A stretch of 64,000 nucleotides of DNA from Elephas maximus indicus (Eukaryota > Chordata > Mammalia > Proboscidea > Elephantidae): positions 570,501 to 634,500 of the forward strand of contig NC_064819.1 in NCBI RefSeq assembly GCF_024166365.1. The letters run 5' to 3'. Below the pieces are notes generated by a model. That model was not told the origin of the DNA, searched no databases, and saw only the letters and a list, made by a program, of their open reading frames with translations. The position numbers and the translations under genes are program-made. Positions 53,987 to 63,365 of this stretch are shown here, one piece after another; the stretch's first letter is position 1; each line of letters begins with the position of its first letter.

Positions 53987-54384
53987 CTAGTCTTAGCTAG
54001 GGCTGCTGTAAAAAATACCACAAGTGGGTGGCTTTAAAGAACAAAAATTTACTTTCTCTCTAGTTTTGGAGGCTAGAAGTCCAAATCAGGGCATTGGCTG
54101 TAGAGGAAGTTCCTTCTTCTCAGTGGCCCCTGGCATTCCTCAGCATTCTTTGGCTTGTAGATGGTTTCTCACATATCTCTTCCTGCTCCGTGTATGTCTC
54201 TGGCTATTCTGTTATCTTTATAAGACACCACTCAGAAGGGATTAGGTCTAGGACCCACTCTACTTGTATACGACCTTATTAACATAGCAAAGCAAAACCC
54301 TATTTCCAGACAGGATCATATTTACAGGTACAGGGGTTAAGACTTCAACATATATTTTGGTGGGACACAATACAATCCATAACA
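53987..54384 (-). mobile_element. MaLR-type (MST/MLT1-like) LTR
   Basis: agtcttagctagggctgctgtaaaaaataccacaagtgggtggcttt to acttcaacatatattttggtgggacacaatacaatcc is the reverse-complement form of a MaLR LTR. It is older or of another subfamily than 21077-21600. Confidence 0.78.
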
Positions 54385-54545
54385 GTGCTATTGTTTTCTT
54401 TAAAAGAAATTAGTTTAAATTCCAAAATATATATAAGCATGTTGATCAAGGAAGTGTACCTTTGTAGCTGAAGGTGTATATGTAGTGTATTTGCCATGGT
54501 CTCAACGACTGCGAATCATGTGTCTTACTGGATGTTTTTTTTCAG

Positions 54546-54658
54546 AATGTGAAAACACAGTGTTGGTCAAAGAAATCACTGGCTTTGAAGGGAAAATCTT
54601 GAGTCCATATTACCCAAGCCACTATCCTCCGAAATGCAAGTGTACCTGGAAATTTCAG
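54546..54658 (+). CDS. TMPRSS7: TMPRSS7 coding exon 9 (start of second CUB domain)
   Basis: Completes Lys351 and encodes residues 352-388 (CENTVLVKEITGFEGKILSP, YYPSHYPPKCKCTWKFQ). The pattern G-x-I-x-SP-YYPxxYPPxxxCxW is the canonical opening of a CUB domain, with cysteines at 352, 381 and 383. Donor cag|gtagtt is moderate. Phase 0. Confidence 0.95.
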
Positions 54659-55035
54659 GTAGTTGAGTCTTACCTATATCTTAGAGAAATATTATCTTAT
54701 TTTTAGTAGCATTATATTTTTGAATTTAATCATCACTTTTTAAATTACAAAAAGAATGTTAGTTAATTTTACAAAATTTAAACCTTATTGAAATATATTA
54801 CCTAGAACAGTAAAGTTCCCCGTAATTTTGACCCTCTTCCCACAAATCAACTGCTCTTAGCAGACTGGGGCTTATTTTTCCAGTTTATTGTTTTATTTTG
54901 TATTAGAAATGCAAAGACATAGTTTCAGATATCAAATAATTTACTTTATTATGATAGAGCTTAGTCACCAATTTTTATTACTTCACCATCATTGTAATAG
55001 AAACAATTAAGAAGTAATAAATTGTATTGTTCTTA

Positions 55036-55232
55036 TTAGCTGCCACTGAGTTGATTCTGACTCATAGAAACCCCATGTGACAGAGTAGAGCTGTCCCATA
55101 GAGTTTCCTAGGCTGTAATCTTTACAGGGGAAGATTGCCAGGTCTTTTCTCCTTTGGAGCTGCAGGGTGGGTTCGAACCGCCAACTTTTTGGTTAGCAGC
55201 TGAGCACTTAACCATTGTACCACCAAGGCTCC
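55036..55232 (-). mobile_element. AfroSINE, type B
   Basis: tagctgccactgagttgattctgactcatagaaacc tail, ggctgtaatctttacaggggaagattgccagg body, gtaccaccaaggctcc end. Confidence 0.95.
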
Positions 55233-55249
55233 TTATACATTGGATTACC

Positions 55250-55424
55250 AAAAAAAAAAAAAAAACCCAAAGCTGTTGCCGTTGAGTCGAGTCTGACTCC
55301 TAGCAACCCTATAGGACAGAGTAGAGCTGCCCCATAGAGTTTCCAAGGAGCGACTGGTGGATATGAACTGCCAACCTTTTGGTTAGCAGTCATAGCTCTT
55401 AATGACTATGCCACCAGGGTTTCC
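55250..55424 (-). mobile_element. AfroSINE, type A
   Basis: A run (55250-55264), aacccaaagctgttgccgttgagtcgagtctgactcc tail, gccaccagggtttcc end. 17 bases from the previous SINE. Confidence 0.96.
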
Positions 55425-55724
55425 ATAAATTGGATTAGGCAATATATATTTCAATTGTATAAGCAAACCAGAGTGCAGATTTATATAAAATACCTGCTTC
55501 TCCTTCTGGTGCTAATTAGGGTTTTCCTGCCTTTTTTTTTTTTTTTTTTTCTTTTCTCTCTTTTTACTATTAGGATGAAGACTATTTTTCTTTTGCTGAC
55601 TATAGTATAATATGAGGATAGGGTAAGAGGTCACCTTTGTTCTTTCACATATCTGTATAAGATCATTATTATGTAGGATAGAAATTAGGGTTAAGTGACA
55701 AGCAGTATATAGTTTGCATTCATT

Positions 55725-55865
55725 CACCATGTAATTGCTGAATGTTCACTGTGTGCCAGGCACTGTTCCAGGTCCTGGGAATTCATGAGATCAGACCAAA
55801 AAAAAAAAAAATCCCCTGTGCTCATAGAGCTTACATTCCAGTGGGGAGACAGGCCACAAATATCT
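55725..55865 (+). repeat. L2-like LINE 3' end
   Basis: tgaatgttcactgtgtgccaggcactgttccaggtcctggg...tgtgctcatagagcttacattccagtgggg. An A run (about 55797-55811) interrupts it. Confidence 0.72.
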
Positions 55866-55894
55866 AAAGCATATGTAGCATGTCACATGGTGGC

Positions 55895-56330
55895 AATGTA
55901 TAAACTTTCACCTAAAACACAATAAAATATTAAAAAAAAAAGTTAACGGAGGACTCATGCAACTGAAGTTTACACAGCAAACTGGGTTCCCATTTAATAA
56001 TTTTTATAGAAATTGTTCCTTGACATTGGTTACAGATTTCACAATGCGTCAGCATTCTCGTCATTTCCACTCTGTTTCCTCTTTTTCCATTGATCTAGCT
56101 TCCCTTCCCCTCCTTGCCTTCTCATATTTGTTTTTGGGTAAATGTTGACTGTTTGGTCTTCTGTGGTTAATTGTCTAAGGCAGCACATTCCTTATGGTGA
56201 TATTGTTTATTTTATAAGCAAGCTATGATTTGGCTGAAAGGAGACCTCTGGGAGTGGCTTCAGTTCCAAGTTAAAAGGGTATTTTAGGGCGATAGTTTTG
56301 GGGTTCCTCTAGTCTCTATTTGGCTGCCAA
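55895..56330 (-). mobile_element. L1 3' UTR fragments, opposed termini
   Basis: actttcacctaaaacacaataaa at 55904-55926 is the sense-strand L1 terminus. From about 55965 the antisense 3' UTR follows (gaagtttacacagcaaactgggttcccatttaat...gatttggctgaaaggagacctctgggagtggcttcag). Two L1 ends are therefore apposed. Most of the stretch is minus-strand. Confidence 0.7.
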
Positions 56331-57209
56331 CTTCTTAAGGTCTCAAGGCAGCAGAAACTCAGGGCCTCAGGTAACTAGTGAGTCTGAGAGTAGAAAGAGG
56401 GAACGAAGAGAAGATAAAAAGAAAGCTGGAGGAAAATCGAGGGAAAAACATCAAATCTCTGTCTTTTCCTTCTGTCCAAAAAGCAGATTTCTTTTATTGG
56501 GTTGCTACATTAAGAACGAGAAAGGCATGATTTCCAAAAGCTCTGTCAAATGTTTGAAATTTGTTGGACATTAAAACAAAAAAAAAGTTAATTCCATGAT
56601 AACCCTTGAAGGCTTAAAATGGAAATCTTTAATGTTGCCATGATTAAATTTTAGTCAGACAAAAGAATACGGGGTCACTATCTGTTTCCCTAAGGGTTGA
56701 GGGTCAGAAATTCTGAGGAGGAAGAAGGTGTCATAAGGGAAAGAGCTCCCCATTGCAGGAGCAGAGGTTGGGAAGGGGGAGACAGGAGGCACTGGGGGCA
56801 GAGATGTCAGGTGACGGGACTTCCCAGAGGGAAGTTTTGTCCTCCTCATGGTGGAGATTCTTGGAGAGCTTTGAGCATTTTGAGAGTATGCTTCTGTGAT
56901 GGAAACCTGGGTAAACCAGTCATTTGTCATCTGCAAAACAGCTTTGAATTTATTAAAAACAATAAAGAATCAGCTGACTTAGGTGACAAAAATATTTACT
57001 CATGTCAGGAGAAAACCTTTTTTACACAAAAGTTGGTTACTATCTTCCTCAATCCTTCTTAGTTCCTGGTTCTGTTTCCAAATTTACCAAAGAGCAGTCA
57101 AACCCCTTTGCAAACTCACTTTTGGCTGCTTGTAAGGTCTTACTTATCTGAGAAAGATTAACTCTTGCTTGGGTTTAAAGTCCATCTGATTTCTTTACCC
57201 AGGTTCTCT

Positions 57210-57275
57210 TATCTCTTCAACAAACGCTTATTAAATGTCTGTTGGGTGCCAGGCACTGTAAGGACACACAAGGAT
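57210..57275 (+). repeat. L2-like scrap
   Basis: cttcaacaaacgcttattaaatgtctgttgggtgccaggcactgtaagg. Confidence 0.6.
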
Positions 57276-57344
57276 GTGTGCTACCTAGGCAGCCTCTCCT
57301 TTTGTTTGATCTCTTCTGATCAGACCTAGGCGTGAAGCTTCATG

Positions 57345-57410
57345 CATTCTAACTGCAGACCTTTTGATTAGCAGCTGACCTCTTAAGCGCTGTGCTGCCA
57401 GAGCCCCGCC
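57345..57410 (-). mobile_element. AfroSINE head scrap
   Basis: attctaactgcagaccttttgattagcagctgacctcttaagcgctgtgctgccagagccc is the reverse complement of the SINE tRNA-like head. The rest is lost. Confidence 0.8.
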
Positions 57411-57544
57411 TTCAGGGAAACACAGGTATAATACCAAGAGGAAGCTGATTCATTTGTCCTTTATCTAAAGAATCTGAGTAATGCTTTAAATAAAACGTCA
57501 TTATTTTCATCGAAATCGGAAAATACACTCATTAACCACAGGGC

Positions 57545-57660
57545 GTTTTCAAAGCCAACGCATTTAACAGGAGGAAACTGAAACCCAGAGATGATCTGAT
57601 GTGTCTAACATCACCCAGGTTAGCCTGAGGCCTCACAGCTGCCCCCCAGCAACAGGCTCC
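57545..57660 (-). repeat. MIR
   Basis: ggaggaaactgaaacccagagatgatctgatgtgtctaacatcacccaggtt...cctcacagct is the antisense MIR core. Confidence 0.65.
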
Positions 57661-57838
57661 CACTCTGCTTCTCCAGCATGCTTTCCAGCGGAGTTGGTCT
57701 ACCCCACCAAGGGCCACAGGGCATGAGGAGTCAAACACCCTTAAAACAATGGACAAGTTCTGAGTGAACCAAGAAGTCCTACCTGAAATATGTCCCATGA
57801 TTGAAACATTTTTCTGACTTAATGTTTGTTTTTCACAG

Positions 57839-57945
57839 ACTCCCCTGTCAACACTTGGCATAGCACTGAAATTCCATAACTATTCAATAACCAAGAAGAG
57901 TTTGAAAGGCTGTGACCATGGATGGTGGGAAATTAATGAGCACAT
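57839..57945 (+). CDS. TMPRSS7: TMPRSS7 coding exon 10 (second CUB domain, continues)
   Basis: Encodes residues 389-423 (TPLSTLGIALKFHNYSITKK, SLKGCDHGWWEINEH) plus two bases of Met424. LGIALKFHNYSI is a CUB2 core strand. A sequon (NYS) lies at 402 and a further cysteine at 413. Donor at|gtaagt is strong, phase 2; the next exon should supply G to complete ATG and continue CUB2. No matching exon is found to the right up to 64000. Confidence 0.95.
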
Positions 57946-58057
57946 GTAAGTGGTTTCCATATGTGAGGAATCTGATTAAAAGCCTTCCCCAGAGGTTCAC
58001 AGCCTGGATTCCTTGTCCTTAAAGACTTGGTGCTTTGCTATTTACTATTTACAGACG

Positions 58058-58230
58058 GGAAACCCTGGTAGTGTAGTGGTTAAGTGCTACAGCTGCTAAC
58101 CAAAAGGTCGGCAGTTTGAATCCACCAGGTGTTCCTCAGAAACCCTATAGGGAGGGCAGTTCTACTCTGTCCTGTGGGGTTGCTATGAGTCAGAATTGAC
58201 TCGACTGCAATGGGTTTTTTTTTTTTTTTT
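58058..58230 (+). mobile_element. AfroSINE, type A
   Basis: gggaaaccctggtagtgtagtggttaagtgctacagc start, an extra ggagggc in the body, gagtcagaattgactcgactgcaatggg end and T run. ATTTACAGA-like duplication at both sides (about 58047 and 58233). Confidence 0.95.
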
Positions 58231-58235
58231 TAATT

Positions 58236-58370
58236 TACAGATGAGGAAACCGAGGATCACAGGAGTTAACTAATTTGCTGACAGTCACTCAGCTAGCAAG
58301 TGATTGATCCAGGATCGTCCCCAGGTCAACTTATGGCTCCCAAGTCTCTGCTCCGACACTGTTCTATGTT
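58236..58370 (-). repeat. MIR, carrying the SINE at its edge
   Basis: acagatgaggaaaccgaggatcacaggagttaactaatttgctgacagtcactcagctagcaagtg...ggatcgtccccaggtc is a good antisense MIR core. Confidence 0.82.
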
Positions 58371-58515
58371 GTTGGGATGTGGATGTGCACATTCTATACT
58401 TTACAAAATAGGTAGAAAAAGCCTTTCAAAGCATGGAGCCATGGGGGGAAATAGTAAATAGGGATACTGGTGGTGCAAAAGTTAGAAACCATTAGCCAAT
58501 TCTATGCAGCAGGAA

Positions 58516-58741
58516 TCCAAAACCAAACCAAGCCAGTTAACCAGCGAGTTGATTCTGACTCATGGCAACCCCATGAGTTGCAGAGTAGATCGGTACTCAA
58601 TAGGGTTTTCAGGCTTTGAACTTTCAGAAGCAAATCACCAGGCTTTCTTCTGACGTGCTTTGGATGGTGGATGGGTGGGGTCGAACCACCAACTGTTTGG
58701 TTTGTAGCCAAGATCTTAACTGTTTGCGCCAGCTAGGGACA
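58516..58741 (-). mobile_element. AfroSINE, type C
   Basis: aaccaagccagttaaccagcgagttgattctgactcatgg tail to gccagctaggga head. TCTATGCAG lies at 58501-58509 and 58744-58752, a 9-bp target duplication. Confidence 0.92.
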
Positions 58742-59239
58742 CATCTATGCAGTAGAGAGAGGCCCATTTTGGCTTCGCTGGATCCCCAACCTGGGACATG
58801 AGTTGAAGCTGATCAGAAAAAGACAGAAATCTAGGTGTCTGGGCTTCCTGAATTGATCTAATAGGTACTCACTCTTACCCTTACTTTATTTCCTAGTTGT
58901 TGTTATTTATTTGCCCTTAAATGTACAATAGATACTTCATCCAGCAAGAGAGGATACTCGGCTTTGGTTGCAGAATAGCGTCTCAGTTCACTTTGAAATA
59001 AGAATACTTCTGAGATTAAGGACCTGCCTGCTAATTCTTTGCTCATTGCTTTTCCATGAGACTGTTCCTTTCTAAATAATGTTCCAGAACAATCTTCTTT
59101 CAGTTCCTTCAGATGTGTAGATGATCCTGTCTTCTTTCGAATAGGCCCTATCTGATTGAAAGGCATTCTTAGACCAATTATTAAGACATAACTCAGGACC
59201 ACACTTGCCTTTTTGGGAGTTCTTGAATCAAGAGTCAGA

Positions 59240-59350
59240 AGACCTGGGCTCAAATTCTAGCACTGTCATTTAGTAGTTACATTAATTTGGCCAAATTGTT
59301 TAATGTCTTTGATTTTCAGTCTGTAAAATGGGTAATAATTCTTCCCTAAT
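59240..59350 (+). repeat. MIR
   Basis: gacctgggctcaaattctagcactgtcatttagtag...gattttcagtctgtaaaatgggtaataattcttccc. Confidence 0.75.
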
Positions 59351-59416
59351 AATAAGTGTTTTATTTTATTTGATAAACAGTTAACAAAATAATACATACC
59401 ATACACCAAAAAATAT

Positions 59417-59605
59417 AAGGACCCTGGTGATGCAGCGGTTAAGCACTTGGTTGCTAACCAAGAGGTGCGAGAGAAAGATGTGGCAGTCTGCTTCCATAAA
59501 GAACACAGCCTTGGAAACCCTGTGGGGCAGTTCTACTCTCTCCTATAGGATCGCTATGAGGTGGAATTGACTTGACGGCAATGAGTTTGTTTTTTTTGAG
59601 TCTAT
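59417..59605 (+). mobile_element. AfroSINE, type B, B-box deleted
   Basis: aaggaccctggtgatgcagcggttaagcacttgg start, gagaaagatgtggcagtctgcttccataaagaacacagcc body, and gaggtggaattgacttgacggcaatgag end. Confidence 0.94.
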
Positions 59606-60311
59606 TATTAATATGATTAAAAGGTAGGCTTTGTGAATGACATTAGATTTTCTTTTTACTATAGAATGAGCCTCAAGGCTTTAAGGATACTGCATGTTGA
59701 TATTTAATTACAACAGAGATCCAGAAAACAAGTATTTACAAATCTTTTCTGAAGCTATATGCCAAAGATAGAGCTGTGCTTTGAAAATGAGATACTACTT
59801 TTTCCCTAAGTAACAACAACCACCCATAAGGTACTGCTGCTTGTGCCTAAGCAATGTTAGGAAAGCTGTCTGCCCCCGACAATCTCCATGCAGGCCTCTT
59901 CTTTGTCTTGTGGGCTGACTGAAAGCCTCTCAGATTCCTCTGATGCTAGTTGTACCCTCGGGGTTTACGAGGCCAGAGTTTCCCAACATCCCTTCTTTTC
60001 ATCTAAAATGGAAAGGCTCTAATTCAATGAATCCTTCTGACGCCTTGCCGAGGAGTAAGCCTAAGGGAATTGGGGCTGTAAAGGGGAAGGAGGAAAAAGT
60101 ACCCTGATCCAGGAAGACTAGTGATCCTCATTAGTTCAGTGAACTTGGGGGTGGGGTGTGTATGCTCAAGGGAGCTGGGGTGCACTGCACGTATGAACCC
60201 TAAGGAAATGGACAGGTTTCCTACAAAGCTTTTGCAGAGCAAGGCTCCAGAGGGGCAGATTGTTTGGTGTGCTACAGAGTGCTAGGGTTTAGTATCGGGT
60301 GGTGGTGGGTG

Positions 60312-60382
60312 TTAGCTGCTGTCAAGGCTGCCCCAATTCATAGCGGTTTCCTGTGTTACAGAGTAGATCTTCTCCATAAGGT
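60312..60382 (-). mobile_element. AfroSINE tail fragment
   Basis: agctgctgtcaaggctgccccaattcatagcgg...tgtgttacagagtagatcttctccataagg. It ends where antisense L1 sequence begins, so the L1 may have cut it. Confidence 0.75.
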
Positions 60383-60384
60383 TT

Positions 60385-61890
60385 TGTTTTTGTTGAGAAT
60401 ATACACAGAAGAACGTACACTAGTTCAATTGTTTCTACACGTACAATTCAGTGACGTTGATTACTTTCTTTGAGTTGTGTATCCATTCTCAGGTTCTTTT
60501 TCTGGATTGTTCCCCCCCAACCCCCCCAACATAAACTCATTGCTCCCTAAGGTTCCTATCTAATTTTTCAAGTTGCTGTTGTTACTTTGATCTCATATAG
60601 AAAGTTCTTAAAAGAGCATAATGCTTGAGGCAGACATTTTTACTAGTTAAGCTAGACTATTGTTTAAAGAAGACTTCAGGAAGTACTTTTGGCTTAACTA
60701 GCTTAACTTGTTTTGTTTTAAGAAGATTTCAGGGGATATTTTTGGTTTAAGGTTTAAAGATTATCTCAGGGCAATAGTTTCAGGGTTTCACCTAGCCTCC
60801 GTGGCTCCAAAAAGTCTGGAGTCCATGAGAATTTGAAATTCTGTTTTGCATTTTCACCCTTCGATCAGGATTTTTCCTGTATATGGCACCATCTAGTAGT
60901 TCTGGTCTCGTGGAAAAGGAGGTGGTTGTTCATGGACGCAATTTCATTTTCTCCTGTTCCTGACTCTCCTTCTTCCTCTGTTGCTTCAGGCAAATAGAGG
61001 CCAATTGTTGTGGCCACTTGCAAGCTTGTAAGGGCCCAGGGACTTTGCAATGAGTTAGGATGTAGGAACAGAAGCACTAAACACAATATTAGGCCAGTTA
61101 ACTGGGATGCCCCATGGAACTATGGCCCTAAACCTCCAAAGGATCCAAATCCCATAATGTGTTTGGTTGTACATAAACAGCTTTTGCAGCTACTCTTTTT
61201 TTGGTCATTGTTGTCAATATATCTATCGCACTTTTGCCAACTCAACGTTTAACAGATACACAACTTATTGACCAAAAAAAAATCACCTTGATTAAGGGTA
61301 GGGTTGCACAGCCAATTATTTTAACTTATTGACAGCAACCCTACCCTTAATCAAGGCGATTTTTCCGTCATAGTTAACCCCTCTTCACTCCCCACCTTCC
61401 CACCTCTGGTAATCACTAATAAATTTTGGCTTCCATACGTTTGTCTTGTCTTTTTATGTAAGTGAGGTCGTGCAATATTTATCCTTCTGTGAGTGGCTTA
61501 TTTTGCTCAGCATAATGTCTTCAATTTCCATCCATACTGTTGCAAGTATCAAGACTTGATTTCTCCTACTAGCTGAAAAGTATTCCATTGTATGTATGTA
61601 CCACATTTTGTTTATTCATTCATCTGTTGATGGGCATTTAGGTTGTTCCGAGCTTTTGGCTATTGTGAATAACACAGCGATGAACATGGGTGTACAGGTC
61701 TCTTTTTGAGTCTCTGCTTTCAAGTCTTTTGGTATACCTAAGAGTGGAATTGCTGGGTAATATGTCATTCTGTTTTTAGTTTTTTAAGGAACTGCCACAC
61801 TGTTTTTCACAAAGGCATACCATTTTGCTTTTCCACTAGCAATGAATAAGGGTTCGAATTTCCCCACATCCTTGCCAGCATTTATTATTT
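60385..61890 (-). mobile_element. L1 3' end, older subfamily
   Basis: Starts tttttgttgagaatatacacagaagaacgtacac. From about 61480 it reads the antisense end of ORF2 (ttttgctcagcataatgtcttcaatttccatcc, cattcatctgttgatgggcatttaggttg, ctaagagtggaattgctgggtaa) and stops at about 61885. A foldback lies within at 61278-61364. Confidence 0.82.
61278..61364. repeat. Foldback: 30-bp inverted repeat, one mismatch
   Basis: Bases 61278-61307 and 61335-61364 are reverse complements except for one A/G difference (aaaaatcaccttgattaagg versus its partner with cgcc). The spacer is 27 bases. In addition aacttattgac precedes each arm directly (61262-61272 and 61323-61333). Confidence 0.93.
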
Positions 61891-61892
61891 TT

Positions 61893-63365
61893 TTCTTTTC
61901 TTTTTACTATTGTACTTAAGATGAAGGTTTGCAGAACAAACTAGCTTCTCATTAAGCAATTAGAATACATATTGTTTTGTGATATTGTTTACCAACCCCG
62001 CGACATATCAACACTCTCCCCTTTTCAACCTTGGGTTCCCCATTACCAGCTCTCCTGTTCCCTTCTGTCTTTTCATTCTTGTCTCTGAGCTGGTGTGCCC
62101 ATTTAGTTTAGTTTTGTTTTGTTTTATGGGCCTTTCTAATCTTTGGCAGAAGGTTGAACTTCAGGAGTGACTTTGGTACTGAGTTACAAGCATGTTCGGG
62201 GGCCATACTTTCAGGGCATACTCTCAGGGTTTCTCCAGTCCCTGTCAGATGAGTAAGACTGGTTTTTTTTTTTTTTTTTTTTTTTTTAAGTGAGTTAGAC
62301 TTTTGTTGTAAATTTTTCTCAAGCTCTGTCCGGGACCCTCTATTGTGATCCCTGTCAGAGCAATCAATGGTGGTATGCTGGGCACCATCGAGTTATGCTG
62401 AACTCAATCTGGTGAAAGCTGTAGTACTTGTGGTCCATCAGTTATTTGGACTAATCTTTCCCTTGTATCTTTGGTTTTCTTCATTCTCCATTGCTCCAGA
62501 TGTGGTGAGACCAGTGGAGTATGTTAGATGGCCGATCAGAAGCTTCTAAGACCCCAGATGCTACTCATCAAAGTACAATGTAGAACATTTCCATTGTAAA
62601 AGATGTTATGCCAATTGAGCTAGCTGTTCCCTGAGACCATGGTCCCCATAGCCCTCAGCCCAGAAATTTGATCTCTTGGGGAGTTTGGAAGTGTCTATGG
62701 ATTTTCTATGACCTTGCCTTGGACAGGTTGTGCTGGATTCCCCAGTATCGTGTACTGTCTTATCCTTCACCAAAGCTTCTGCTTACTTACTGTCTTTTTA
62801 TGGGTTTTACATTCCTACCCTTCCCCTCCCTCGTAACCATCAAAGATTGTTTATTTTTTTGTGTAAACTTTTTTTATGAATTTGTCCTTTTATGATTGAC
62901 TCATTTCATTCAGCATAATGCCCGCCAAATTCATCCATGTTATGAGATGCTTCGCAGATTCATCATTTTTCTTCATCTTTGCATAGTATTCCATTGTGCA
63001 TATGTACCATAGTTTGTTTACCCATTCATCTGCTGACGAGCATCTAGGTTGTTTCCATTTTTTTGCTGTTGTGAACAGTGCTACAATGAACGTGGGTGTG
63101 CATATGTCTATTCATGTGATGGCTTTTATTTCTCTAGGATGTATTCCTAGGAGTGGAATTGCTGGATCATATAGTATTTCTCTTTCTTGCTTTGTAAGGA
63201 AGCACCGTATTGTTTTCCAAAATGGTTGTACCCTTTTGAATTTCCACCAGTAGTGCATAAGAGTTCCAATCTCCCTGCAGCCTCTCCCATGTTTTTTTTC
63301 TGTTTTTTAATTCGTGCCAGTAATGCCAGGGTGAGATGGAATCTCATTGTGGTTGTTTTTTTTTC
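61893..63365 (-). mobile_element. L1 3' end (same family as 43157)
   Basis: ctattgtacttaagatgaaggtttgcagaac...gatattgtttaccaaccccgcg...ctaatctttggcagaagg, through the 3' UTR to the ORF2 end (catttcattcagcataatgcccgccaaattc...ggatgtattcctaggagtggaattgctgg). Stops near 63355. Confidence 0.88.

Larger units (their letters stand above)
51905..54545 (+). other. TMPRSS7 intron 8
   Basis: 2.6 kb, phase 1. Contains two minus-strand SINEs (52366-52563, 52748-52872), an L2 piece (53650-53775), a MaLR-like LTR (53987-54384) and unassigned sequence (51905-52360, 52880-53640). Acceptor ggatgttttttttcag. Confidence 0.85.
54659..57838 (+). other. TMPRSS7 intron 9
   Basis: 3.2 kb, phase 0. Holds two minus-strand SINEs (55036-55232, 55250-55424), L2 pieces (55725-55865, 57210-57275), antisense L1 3' UTR sequence (55970-56330), a SINE scrap (57345-57410), a MIR (57545-57660) and unassigned sequence (56335-57200). 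Acceptor tttgtttttcacag. Confidence 0.85.
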
